Position numbers and translations under genes: made by a program | NCBI GenBank assembly: GCA_014651175.1 | Contig: BMWJ01000001.1 | Location: 682,001 to 746,000, forward strand | Direction of reading: 5' to 3' | Length of the DNA stretch: 64,000 bases | Origin: Streptomyces clavifer | GTDB taxonomy: Bacteria > Actinomycetota > Actinomycetes > Streptomycetales > Streptomycetaceae | Notes under the pieces: model-generated | What the model was told of the DNA's origin: nothing | The model's input: the letters and a program-made list of their open reading frames with translations, nothing else | Databases searched by the model: none | Shown here: positions 9,359-15,720 of the stretch, piece by piece | Layout: each line of letters begins with the position of its first letter | Position numbering within the stretch: the stretch's first letter is position 1

Positions 9359-11140
9359 ATGTCGCTCACGCAACGGAGTGCGGTGGTCCGCCGGCTGATC
9401 GTCAGCCCCGGCTCCGCGCCGCAGCACAGCACCGCCCCGGCCGTGGCCTCGGCCGCCGCCGTATCAGCCGTACTGCGCGCCTTCGGCCGCCCTCCCGAGG
9501 ACCTGCCCGCCCGGACCGTCGTGCTCCTCGGCGCGACCGCCTTCGACGGCGTCGGGCCCGCACACGAGGGCTTCACCGTCCGCACCGAGGCCACACCCGG
9601 CCGCGCCCTGCGCCGGGCCCACCGGGAACTCCACGAAGGCACCGCCGACCTCGCCCTGGTCGCGGGCTTCGGCGAACCCGACCCCTGGACCATCACCGTG
9701 TACGCCGTGAAGCGGGCCGCCGAAGCCGTGGCGGACGGGGACGCGGTCCTGGGCGTACTCGACGTCACCACACCCGCGGACGAGGACACCGTCCCGCCGC
9801 TGCGCCCCCTGCGCGGGAACCCACGCGGAACCGACCCCGACCGGCACCGGCTGGTCTGCTGGTCCGGACGGAACGCCGACGACGAGATGCGGGTACGCGA
9901 CGAACTCCTGCCGATGCTCAGCGGCGTCCACCGGGAGGTCTTCCCCGCCCTGCCGGCCACCGTCCCCTGCGGCACCCCGCCCGGTCCGGTGCGCGGCGCC
10001 GCCGTCACCGTCTCCGCGCTAGCCGCCCGCTCCGTGCACAAGGCCCGCACCACCGACGCCTCGCACCCCCGGCCGGTGGCCCTGCTCTTCCCGGGCCAGG
10101 GCTCCCAGCACGCGGGCATGGCGGCCGGCCTCTACCGCCGCGAACCCGTCTTCACCGCCGCCGTCGACGCGGCCCTCTCCCACATGGGCGAGGAGGGCCC
10201 CCGCATCCGCGCCGACTGGCTCGACCCGGCACGGGCCGCCATCGACATCGACGACGTACGGCGCGCCCAGCCCCTCCTGTTCGCCATCGACTACGCACTC
10301 GGCCGGCTCGTCCTGAGCTGGGGCGTCCGCCCGACCGCCCTGCTCGGCCACAGCGCCGGCGAGCTCGTCGCGGCCACCTTCGCCGGAGTCGTGTCGCTGC
10401 GCGACGCGGTCGCGATGGTGATGGCCCGGGTCCGGGAAGCCGTGAAGATCCCGGCGGGCGGCATGCTCGCCGTCGCCGCGAGCGAGGAGCGGGTGCTCCC
10501 GTATCTGACCGACGACGTCGCCGTCGCGGCCGTCAACGCCAACCAGCAGGTGATGCTGGCCGGTTCGAAGGGCCCGCTCACCGAGATCGCCGCCCGCCTC
10601 AAGGCGGACGGGCACACGGTGGTGACGGTCCCCGCCACCAGTCCCTTCCACTCCCCGGCCATGGCCCCCGCCTCCGACGCGGTGGAGGTCGCCTACCGCG
10701 CGATCCCCCTGCGCGAGCCGAAGATGCCCCTCTACTCCGGCTACACCGGCGCCCTGATGAGTCCGGAGGAGGCCCGCAGCCCCCGCTTCTGGGCCCGCCA
10801 GATCACCGACACGGTCTACTTCCGCAAGGCTCTGGACGAGCTCCTCGCCGCCGACGACGTCCTGCTGATCGAGGTGGGACCCCGCCAGACGCTCACCGCG
10901 TTCGCCCGACGGCACCGCTCGGTCCGGCTGGGCGCGGGCGCGGTCAGCCCGATCCTCCCCGCACGGGCGGGAACACCCGAGGCCGACCGCCAGTCGGTCC
11001 TCACGGCAGCGGCCCGCCTCTGGACCGAGGGCCACGACCTGGACCTGAACGCGGTGGCCAGGCTCTGGACATGGAGCGAGGAGGAGACGGCCCCGGCGGC
11101 ACCCCGTGTCCCCGCGCAGGCGCAGGCGCAGCTCGCATGA
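9359..11140 (+). CDS. Malonyl-type acyltransferase with a vestigial ketosynthase N-domain
   Basis: 593 aa. Residues ~240-560 are a complete acyltransferase: LFPGQGSQ at 243-250, nucleophile Ser332 in GHSAGE (330-335), and His431 in SPFHS. An FH pair at that point is more like malonyl- than methylmalonyl-specific domains. Residues ~50-136 read as a shrunken ketosynthase: the active-site region is VRTEATPG with Ala78 where Cys belongs, and VYAVKRAAEAVADGDAVLGV matches the conserved C-terminal KS strand. RLVCWSGRNADDEMRVRDEL (164-183) resembles the KS-to-AT linker of modular PKSs. So this looks like a relic of a modular KS-AT didomain now serving a type II system. It starts at ATG 9359 after GAGGAGG. 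Confidence 0.9.
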   Translation: MSLTQRSAVVRRLIVSPGSAPQHSTAPAVASAAAVSAVLRAFGRPPEDLPARTVVLLGATAFDGVGPAHEGFTVRTEATPGRALRRAHRELHEGTADLALVAGFGEPDPWTITVYAVKRAAEAVADGDAVLGVLDVTTPADEDTVPPLRPLRGNPRGTDPDRHRLVCWSGRNADDEMRVRDELLPMLSGVHREVFPALPATVPCGTPPGPVRGAAVTVSALAARSVHKARTTDASHPRPVALLFPGQGSQHAGMAAGLYRREPVFTAAVDAALSHMGEEGPRIRADWLDPARAAIDIDDVRRAQPLLFAIDYALGRLVLSWGVRPTALLGHSAGELVAATFAGVVSLRDAVAMVMARVREAVKIPAGGMLAVAASEERVLPYLTDDVAVAAVNANQQVMLAGSKGPLTEIAARLKADGHTVVTVPATSPFHSPAMAPASDAVEVAYRAIPLREPKMPLYSGYTGALMSPEEARSPRFWARQITDTVYFRKALDELLAADDVLLIEVGPRQTLTAFARRHRSVRLGAGAVSPILPARAGTPEADRQSVLTAAARLWTEGHDLDLNAVARLWTWSEEETAPAAPRVPAQAQAQLA

Positions 11141-11385
11141 GACTCGTGAGCCGGGCCCTGTACGAGATACGCATGTCGCTGACGGTGGCGGGCTGGACCT
11201 GGCTCGGCCTCTCCGTCACGGGCCCGCCCCCGCCGACGGCGGACCCGCCCCTGACCGGGCCGCCCGAGGGCCATCCGGAGCGGCTCCGCCCCGACGTCCC
11301 CCTGACACCCGGGGAGACGGCGCTTCAACGGCAGCTCACGGGCGGGTCCGGGGGCCCCGGACCCTCTCGCGCGCAGCACGGGTGA
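11137..11385 (+). CDS. DUF6059-family small protein
   Basis: 82 aa; the ATG overlaps the acyltransferase stop (ATGA, 11137-11140), so it is the last gene of the PKS operon. It has an amphipathic N terminus (MRLVSRALYEIRMSLTVAGW), a Pro-rich middle, and PPEGHPERLRPDVPLTPGE. That GHPERL-PD-PLT pattern is what I recall as the DUF6059 family, common as tiny tail genes in Streptomyces biosynthetic clusters. No function is known to me, and no catalytic residues are evident. The family name is from memory. Confidence 0.7.
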   Translation: MRLVSRALYEIRMSLTVAGWTWLGLSVTGPPPPTADPPLTGPPEGHPERLRPDVPLTPGETALQRQLTGGSGGPGPSRAQHG

Positions 11386-11420
11386 CGGCCGATCACCCCC
11401 TCCCGGTCCACCGGTCGGGA

Positions 11421-12047
11421 CTACGTGGACGGGCGGGTGACCACGCTGATGTTGAACGTGTGGGATCCCAGGCCGTTCGCGATGCCCATGAAGAGCAGCG
11501 CGAAGTGCTCCTGGCCGCGCGAGGTGGTGATGCCGCCGATGTCCAGCTGGGACGACGAGGGCCAGCCGAGGTCGGTGAGCAGGCGTCCGGTGGTTCGCTT
11601 GGCCTCGGCGTCGTCCCCGGAGAGGAAGACGGTGCTCGGACCGACGAGACCGTCCGGGGCGGTCATCACGGTGGAGTCCATGGTGCACAGCGTCTTGACG
11701 ACGGGGGTCAGAGGGAAGGCTTCCTGGATCTGTTCCCCCAGGCTGCTGTTGGGGTGCGAAAGCTCGGTGAAGTCGTCGGAGAGGCCGACCCCGACATCGA
11801 TCAGCAGGGTGCCGGCCAGCGCCGGTGCCCCGATGGAGTGCAGCAGTTCCACGGAGACGGCCCCCGGTGTGGCATTGACCAGCACGTCCGCGTGGGCCGC
11901 CGTCTCACTCAGTCCCGCCACCGGGAGACCTGACCCCGTCCGCTCCCGTGGTCGGCGCGAACCGAGGAGCACATTGTGTCCTGCGGCGTCCCAGCCTCGA
12001 CCAAGTGCCCGGGCGACATTGCCTGTTCTGAGTAGTCCTATACGCAT
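11421..12047 (-). CDS. NADP-binding oxidoreductase (F420-dependent NADP reductase-like)
   Basis: 208 aa. N-terminal Rossmann start MRIGLLRTGNVARALGRGWD, then NVLLGSRRPRE, where the RR suits NADP phosphate. VLVNATPGAVSVELL and VVKTLCTMDS match the NADPH-dependent F420 reductase / ProC-like family. The usual GxGNxA motif has Arg8 in place of the first glycine, which should disturb dinucleotide binding. The gene is convergent with the PKS operon and separated from it by 35 bp. It could be a tailoring redox enzyme or an unrelated neighbour; its opposite orientation makes the second more likely. Gene boundaries are clear. Confidence 0.75.
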   Translation of the reverse strand: MRIGLLRTGNVARALGRGWDAAGHNVLLGSRRPRERTGSGLPVAGLSETAAHADVLVNATPGAVSVELLHSIGAPALAGTLLIDVGVGLSDDFTELSHPNSSLGEQIQEAFPLTPVVKTLCTMDSTVMTAPDGLVGPSTVFLSGDDAEAKRTTGRLLTDLGWPSSSQLDIGGITTSRGQEHFALLFMGIANGLGSHTFNISVVTRPST

Positions 12048-12169
12048 GGTGCGAAGCTAACCGCCCCCGGGATTCGGCGAATCGGACTCCGGGCCGAGTC
12101 GGACCGGTACCAAAGGCGTAGTTCCGCGGTCTCTCGGAACGGCTGCGACAGGGCCGCCTCCGGTCCCGT

Positions 12170-13132
12170 CTACTTGGATTCGACCCGTCCGAGCGGTGCG
12201 GGGCCGGCCGCCAGGGCGTCCTGCGCCTCCTGCCAGGCACCGTCCCCGGGGTAGAGCTCCGTGCGGAGGTAGGCCCAGGTGAGCCGCTGGACCGCGGCCA
12301 CCCGCTCGGGGCTCTCGTCCGTGGTCTCGGCGACGTCGTAGCCGGAGATCCCGCCGAGCCCGTGCTCGGCGTCGAACAGCGTGAGCAGGGACTTCCGGCC
12401 GGGTGAGAGGACGTACGGATCGGCGTGCCAGGCCGGGCCCGCGACCGTCAGGTGCGTGGAGGAGTCCTTGTCGCCGGCGACCACCAGGGCGGGCGTCGTC
12501 ATCCCGGAGAAGTCCGTGGTCAGGAAGAAGGGGAGGTTCGTCGCCGCTGATGCGCTGAGGGCGTCGCCGCCCCGTCCGGGCGCGGCGAGCAGCACACCCG
12601 CCGTGATCCGGGAATCGGCCAGGTCCACCACCGTGCCGTCCTCGGGATCGGTGAGCCGGGCGCCCAGCAGCAGGCTCGCGGTGTGCCCGCCCATCGAGTG
12701 CCCGGCCACGGCGACCCTGCTCCGGTCCAGGCGGCCCAGGAGCTGGGGGACGGCGGCCTCGACGAGGTCCAGTCCGTCGAGGATGCGGGTCATGTCCTCG
12801 GCCCGCGACCGCCAGAACAGAGGTGCGCCGGGGGTTGCGGGATCCAGGCTCAGTGTCCGCGAGCTCAGGTGCGTGGGCTGGATCACGACGAAGCCGCGCG
12901 CCGCCCAGAAGTGGGCGAGGGGGGCGTAGCCGTTCAGCGAGGAGAGGTGGTTCGAGTAGCCCTGACCGTGCGACAGGAGGATGACCGGAAGGCCGCTCCC
13001 GGTCGCGGGAGCGGACACCCGCATCTCCAGATCCACGGCCCGGCCGGGAGCCGGGAGCACGAGAGGCCCGAAGGAGAGGACCGGAACGGGTGAGCCGGGG
13101 GCGCCTGCGGTGACGTCGGAGTGTTCGCTCAT
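12170..13132 (-). CDS. Alpha/beta hydrolase (chlorophyllase/PAF-acetylhydrolase-like)
   Basis: 320 aa. VILLSHGQGYSNHL carries the oxyanion-hole region, the nucleophile elbow is GHSMGGHTASLL, and ALVVAGDKDSSTHL holds the likely acid. The catalytic His is probably in DAEHGLGG. There is no signal peptide, so it is cytoplasmic. FVVIQPTHLSSRTLSLDP is the lid-proximal region typical of chlorophyllase/dienelactone-type predicted hydrolases. Substrate is unknown. It is transcribed away from the SUMF1-fold gene, with a shared control region that has a 9-bp inverted repeat. Confidence 0.85.
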   Translation of the reverse strand: MSEHSDVTAGAPGSPVPVLSFGPLVLPAPGRAVDLEMRVSAPATGSGLPVILLSHGQGYSNHLSSLNGYAPLAHFWAARGFVVIQPTHLSSRTLSLDPATPGAPLFWRSRAEDMTRILDGLDLVEAAVPQLLGRLDRSRVAVAGHSMGGHTASLLLGARLTDPEDGTVVDLADSRITAGVLLAAPGRGGDALSASAATNLPFFLTTDFSGMTTPALVVAGDKDSSTHLTVAGPAWHADPYVLSPGRKSLLTLFDAEHGLGGISGYDVAETTDESPERVAAVQRLTWAYLRTELYPGDGAWQEAQDALAAGPAPLGRVESK

Positions 13133-13409
13133 GGTGCGTGTGTCCCTTCAATGGCCTCTGTCGTCCGGCCTGTTCGGCCGACGGTGAGACGGTCGGCAGC
13201 GTCCTGCTTCGCCAGGAACCAAAGCGGATCGTTGTTCCGATTACGATACGGAGCAAGGTTCCGCTTTGTCAAAGGGGGGCGGGTGGACCGGCACGGTGTC
13301 CCTCGCGCCCCGTCGCACCGGCCGGAATTCGTCGTCGGTCCACGGCCGCGGCCGTATCGTGGGCGGGCGAGCGGCCTGCAGGCCGCCGCCCCGGACGGAG
13401 AGGCCCCGC
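13133..13409. promoter_or_regulatory. Divergent intergenic region with a spaced inverted repeat
   Basis: Between the hydrolase and the SUMF1-fold gene. CAAAGCGGA at 13220-13228 is repeated inverted at 13260-13268 (9/9), flanking a locally AT-rich patch with TACGAT at 13242-13247, a plausible -10 on the plus strand. GGAACC/GGTTCC overlap the same arms. The spacing (31 bp between arms) suits a looped or double-site repressor; no adjacent regulator gene is present. Function is inferred. Confidence 0.5.
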
Positions 13410-14108
13410 GTGCACCCGCTCACCGATGACCCGCTGGTCGCCTCGATGGTCCGGATCCCCGGCGGCACGGTGGATCTGCGGGACGACCGCCGCGGCACCC
13501 GCTGGCAGACGCGGATCGACCCGTTCCTGCTCGGCAGGCACCCCGTCACGGCCGGACTCCACCGGACGGTCACGGGCTCCGACCCGTCACCCGCCGCGAG
13601 CGGCGCCGCGCCCCTCACGAACATCAGCTGGCTCGACGCCGTCGGCCTGTGCAACCGGATCTCGGCCGGGGCCGGTCTGGGCCCCGCCTACTCCCACGAC
13701 GTGCGGTCCGACGAGGTGACCTGGGACCGGGCGTCCGACGGGTACCGCCTGCCGACCGAGGCCGAATGGCAGTACGCCTGCAAGGCGGGCACCACCGGAT
13801 ACCGGTACGGGGAGATCGACGCCATCGCCTGGTACGACGGCAACTCGGGAGGCCGCGTCCACGACGTCGGCGCCAAGGAGCCCAACGCCTGGGGGCTGCA
13901 CGACATGCTGGGCAACGTCTGGGAATGGTGCTGGGACGTCTACGACGAGGAGGTCTACGGCGCCTACCGCATCTTCCGCGGCGGCGGCTGGGCCGAGTCG
14001 GAGCGAGGCTGCGGCGCCACCGTACGCCGCCGCAGCCACCCCACCTTCGCCATCGACGACCTGGGCCTCCGCCTGGCCCGGGGCCCGCTGCGGCCCGCGT
14101 CGGACTGA
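13410..14108 (+). CDS. SUMF1/EgtB-fold (formylglycine-generating-like) protein lacking one copper cysteine
   Basis: 232 aa from GTG 13410 (GGAGAGG six bases upstream). Family landmarks: MVRIPGGTVDLRDD, YRLPTEAEWQYACKAG, AKEPNAWGLHDMLGNVWEWCWD and FRGGGWAES. The fold is shared by formylglycine-generating enzymes, EgtB-type sulfoxide synthases and non-catalytic modules. True FGEs have two copper-binding cysteines spaced C-x4-C after the GGS motif; here the first position is Glu (ESERGC), so only the second Cys remains. It is therefore unlikely to be a working sulfatase activator, and no sulfatase is nearby. Function unknown. Confidence 0.85.
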   Translation: MHPLTDDPLVASMVRIPGGTVDLRDDRRGTRWQTRIDPFLLGRHPVTAGLHRTVTGSDPSPAASGAAPLTNISWLDAVGLCNRISAGAGLGPAYSHDVRSDEVTWDRASDGYRLPTEAEWQYACKAGTTGYRYGEIDAIAWYDGNSGGRVHDVGAKEPNAWGLHDMLGNVWEWCWDVYDEEVYGAYRIFRGGGWAESERGCGATVRRRSHPTFAIDDLGLRLARGPLRPASD

Positions 14109-14216
14109 GGCGAGGGACCGGGCGAGGTGCGGGCGGGCGTGCGCCGGCCCGGGGGAAAACCATACGAAGGTCCGACGTCCGGTGAGGTACGTTCCTCTCG
14201 TCCGAAGGGGGGCGAA

Positions 14217-14948
14217 GTGGCGAAGCTCAACCAGATCATCGCCGTGGAAAAGGGTGTCAAGAGCAAGTCGCTCCAGGACATCACCGCGGCGCACCACAAG
14301 GTGCAGAAGCCCGTACCGCTGGCCGGTATCTCGCGTACGTACCAGCCGAAGGACGAGGAGGGGGAGCAGCTGCCCCCCGAGTCCACACGCGTACAGGTCC
14401 AGGCGGAGGACGTGCTGCGTGAGATGTCCGCGACGCTGACCCGGCTGTTCGACGTGACCGCCACCAAGGACTGGGCCAACTGCTCCGCCCGCGCGGACGT
14501 CACCGTCGACGGACGGACGATCGTCGGCGAAGTGCCGGTGAGCTACCTGCTCTTCCTGGAGAAGCAGCTCACCGACCTGCACACCTTCGTGAAGAAGCTC
14601 CCCGTGCTCGACGCCTCCGAGTCCTGGTCGCTCGACCCGTCGACGGACTGGTGGAAGACGGACCCGGTCCGCACGATCCGGACGAAGAAGGTCCCCCGCA
14701 ATCACGTCAAGGCCGAGGCGACCGAGAAGCACCCGGCGCAGGTCGACGTGTACTACGAGGACGTCCCGATCGGGTACTGGACGACCGTGAAGTTCTCCGG
14801 AGCGCTTCCGGCGAAGCGGGTGAACGAGCTGCTGGAGCGGGTCGAGAAGCTGCAGCACGCGGTCAAGTTCGCCCGCGAGGAGGCCAACGGTGCCGAGGTC
14901 ACCGACCAGCGGGTCGGCGGCGCGGTGTTCGGCTACCTGTTCGGCTAG
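14217..14948 (+). CDS. Conserved hypothetical protein (DUF7873-like), upstream of the permuted-tRNA-like RNAs
   Basis: 243 aa from GTG 14217, preceded by GAAGGGGGGCGAA. It starts MAKLNQIIAVEKGVKSKSLQ and contains DVTATKDWANCSARADV, VPVSYLLFLEKQLTDLHTFV, RTIRTKKVPRNHVKAEATEK and ELLERVEKLQHAVKFAREEANG. There are no transmembrane segments or signal peptide. The C-terminal third looks coiled. I recognise it as a widely distributed family that I believe is catalogued as DUF7873; I know no activity for it. Basic RTKKVPRNHVK could touch nucleic acid (speculation). A promoter-like box overlaps its last codons and two tRNA-like RNAs follow on the same strand, so gene and RNAs may form one cassette. 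Confidence 0.8.
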   Translation: MAKLNQIIAVEKGVKSKSLQDITAAHHKVQKPVPLAGISRTYQPKDEEGEQLPPESTRVQVQAEDVLREMSATLTRLFDVTATKDWANCSARADVTVDGRTIVGEVPVSYLLFLEKQLTDLHTFVKKLPVLDASESWSLDPSTDWWKTDPVRTIRTKKVPRNHVKAEATEKHPAQVDVYYEDVPIGYWTTVKFSGALPAKRVNELLERVEKLQHAVKFAREEANGAEVTDQRVGGAVFGYLFG

Positions 14949-14967
14949 TACCGGACGCGGGTAGCAT
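14940..14967 (+). promoter_or_regulatory. Candidate promoter for the tRNA-like RNAs
   Basis: TAGCAT at 14962-14967 fits the TANNNT -10 used by the main Streptomyces sigma factor. TTCGGC at 14940-14945 is a weak -35 at 16-bp spacing and overlaps the stop of the upstream gene. Transcription would start near 14974, ahead of both RNAs. Weak evidence: cotranscription with the upstream gene is equally possible. Confidence 0.35.
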
Positions 14968-14976
14968 CCCAAGTCG

Positions 14977-15011
14977 CCCCCACGCGATGTCGTGGGGGTG
15001 CGTGACATCGC
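14977..15011 (+). other. Two mutually exclusive hairpins ahead of the tRNA-like RNAs
   Basis: Hairpin 1: 14977-14984 (CCCCCACG) pairs with 14991-14998, 8 bp, 6-nt loop. Hairpin 2: 14984-14991 (GCGATGTC) pairs with 15004-15011 (GACATCGC), 8 bp, 12-nt loop. They share bases 14984-14991, so only one can form at a time. This could be an attenuator or simply the terminator of the upstream gene. A further small hairpin, CCGGT/ACCGG, sits at 15016-15030. Confidence 0.45.
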
Positions 15012-15040
15012 TCGGCCGGTTGAGGACCGGTCCGGGTGAC

Positions 15041-15187
15041 GAGCGCAGACTGAAACTGACGTTCAGCCTGAAGACGCGGCACAGGTGAAGGTTCGAGTCC
15101 TTCCCCCGGCACCACTGGCCGGGGTGGCCCAACATGGCAGAGGCAACCGCGATCACACTCAGACTCTCGCTCAAGCTTCAGTATCGC
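15041..15187 (+). ncRNA. tRNA-like RNA 1 with circularly permuted topology (Y-RNA-like)
   Basis: Order along the strand is T-arm, acceptor, D-arm. The T-arm is 15087-15103, with stem GAAGG/CCTTC and loop TTCGAGT. The 3' acceptor strand CCCCGGC is 15104-15110, followed by a 7-nt cap ACCACTG and the 5' acceptor strand GCCGGGG at 15118-15124 (7/7 pairs). Then come TG and a Leu-like D-arm (127-129 with 142-144, loop containing GG). CCGCG (15147-15151) pairs with CGCGG (15075-15079) as the anticodon-type stem. Beyond it, ACTGAAACT (15049-15057) pairs with AGCTTCAGT (15174-15182), 8/9, and GCG/CGC closes outside. A TTCA-GCC-TGAA hairpin (15062-15072) sits in the internal loop. This is the layout of bacterial Y RNAs that mimic tRNA. 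The exact ends are inferred from pairing. Confidence 0.7.
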
Positions 15188-15207
15188 CACCGACTGCCAG
15201 ATCGACC

Positions 15208-15314
15208 GAGTACGGACGAACACCGTTGAATGCTGGTTCGAATCCGGCCTGCACCTCTCCGTGGTGCGGTAGTTCAAGGGAAGAACGCGACGGTCTGACG
15301 ACTGATCCGCACTC
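15208..15314 (+). ncRNA. tRNA-like RNA 2 with circularly permuted topology (Y-RNA-like)
   Basis: Same plan as the RNA 20 bases upstream. T-arm 15232-15248 has stem GCTGG/CCGGC and loop TTCGAAT. The 3' acceptor strand CTGCACC (15249-15255), a 7-nt cap TCTCCGT and the 5' strand GGTGCGG (15263-15269) form 7 bp with one G-T. TA then precedes a perfect D-arm GTTC-AAGGGAA-GAAC (15272-15286). CGACGGT (15288-15294) pairs with ACCGTTG (15222-15228), 7 bp with one G-T, as an extended anticodon-type stem. The outer helix is GAGTACGGA (15208-15216) with TCCGCACTC (15306-15314), 8/9 and an A-C mismatch. Canonical U8/A9, A14, G18G19, A21 and T-loop residues are kept, so a tRNA-like elbow is expected. The acceptor is capped, so it cannot be charged unless cut. 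Confidence 0.72.
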
Positions 15315-15353
15315 TTAAACGGCGCTGGCACGCGCAATTGGGTGGCATCCCCA

Positions 15354-15391
15354 GGGGCCCGGGAGCTGGATACGACTCCCGGGCTCCGCCA
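15354..15391 (+). other. 12-bp hairpin ending in GCCA: terminator or tRNA minihelix mimic
   Basis: 15354-15365 pairs with 15376-15387 without interruption (12 bp, one G-T) around a 10-nt loop, and the strand continues GCCA (15388-15391). Seven plus five base pairs, then N-CCA, is the geometry of a tRNA acceptor/T-arm minihelix, but the loop is not a canonical T-loop. It could equally be the terminator of the RNA locus, since it lies between the RNAs and the convergent DUF397 gene. The remaining bases, 15392-15516, show nothing I recognise. Confidence 0.5.
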
Positions 15392-15516
15392 CGTCCGCGG
15401 TGCGCTTCCCGCCCGCTCACGGCCCGGGTCCGTTCACCTTCGCGCCCTGACCGTCCGGCGCGGGCGGGTGACTCCGGTCCGGGCCGGGACCGCCTGGTGA
15501 GCGTGACCGTCCGGGG

Positions 15517-15720
15517 TCAGCCCAGCTCGCCGACGAACGCACGCCAGGCGCCGTGACCGAAGGCGAGGACGGGGCCGGCGGGACGCTTGCTGTCGCGTAC
15601 GGGGACGAGGCGGGGGAGGTTGGGGGCGACCTCGACGCACTCGCCCTGCCCCCCGCTGTAACTGCTCGTCCGCCAGGTGGCGTTGGCGAGGTCCGGAGGC
15701 ACGCAGCGTTCCTGGCTCAT
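15517..15720 (-). CDS. DUF397 domain protein
   Basis: 67 aa. It shows the DUF397 pattern: ATWRTSSYSGGQGECVEVAP, then VPVRDSKRPAGPVLAFGHGAWRAFV. These small actinobacterial proteins nearly always follow an XRE regulator, and here the start overlaps the regulator's stop (ATGA at 15717-15720), so translation is coupled. Known examples act with the XRE partner as antitoxin-like or developmental modulators (WhiJ/AbaA-type loci); the specific role here is unknown. Confidence 0.92.
   Translation of the reverse strand: MSQERCVPPDLANATWRTSSYSGGQGECVEVAPNLPRLVPVRDSKRPAGPVLAFGHGAWRAFVGELG

Noticed and set aside
13410-14108. Genuine sulfatase-activating formylglycine-generating enzyme
   Set aside because: One of two copper cysteines is replaced by Glu and no sulfatase gene is nearby.
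15118-15260. An ordinary tRNA running from the GCCGGGG head to the CTGCACC tail
   Set aside because: The acceptor halves do not pair, no anticodon arm forms between the D-arm and T-arm, and the spacing is too long. Permuted pairing with the upstream tail fits 7/7 instead.
15041-15314. Split or intron-containing tRNAs processed by a bulge-helix-bulge
   Set aside because: The internal loops (for RNA 2, 5 by 11 nt) do not form the 3-4-3 motif, and bacteria lack that splicing enzyme. A Y-RNA-like stable fold explains the pairing better.
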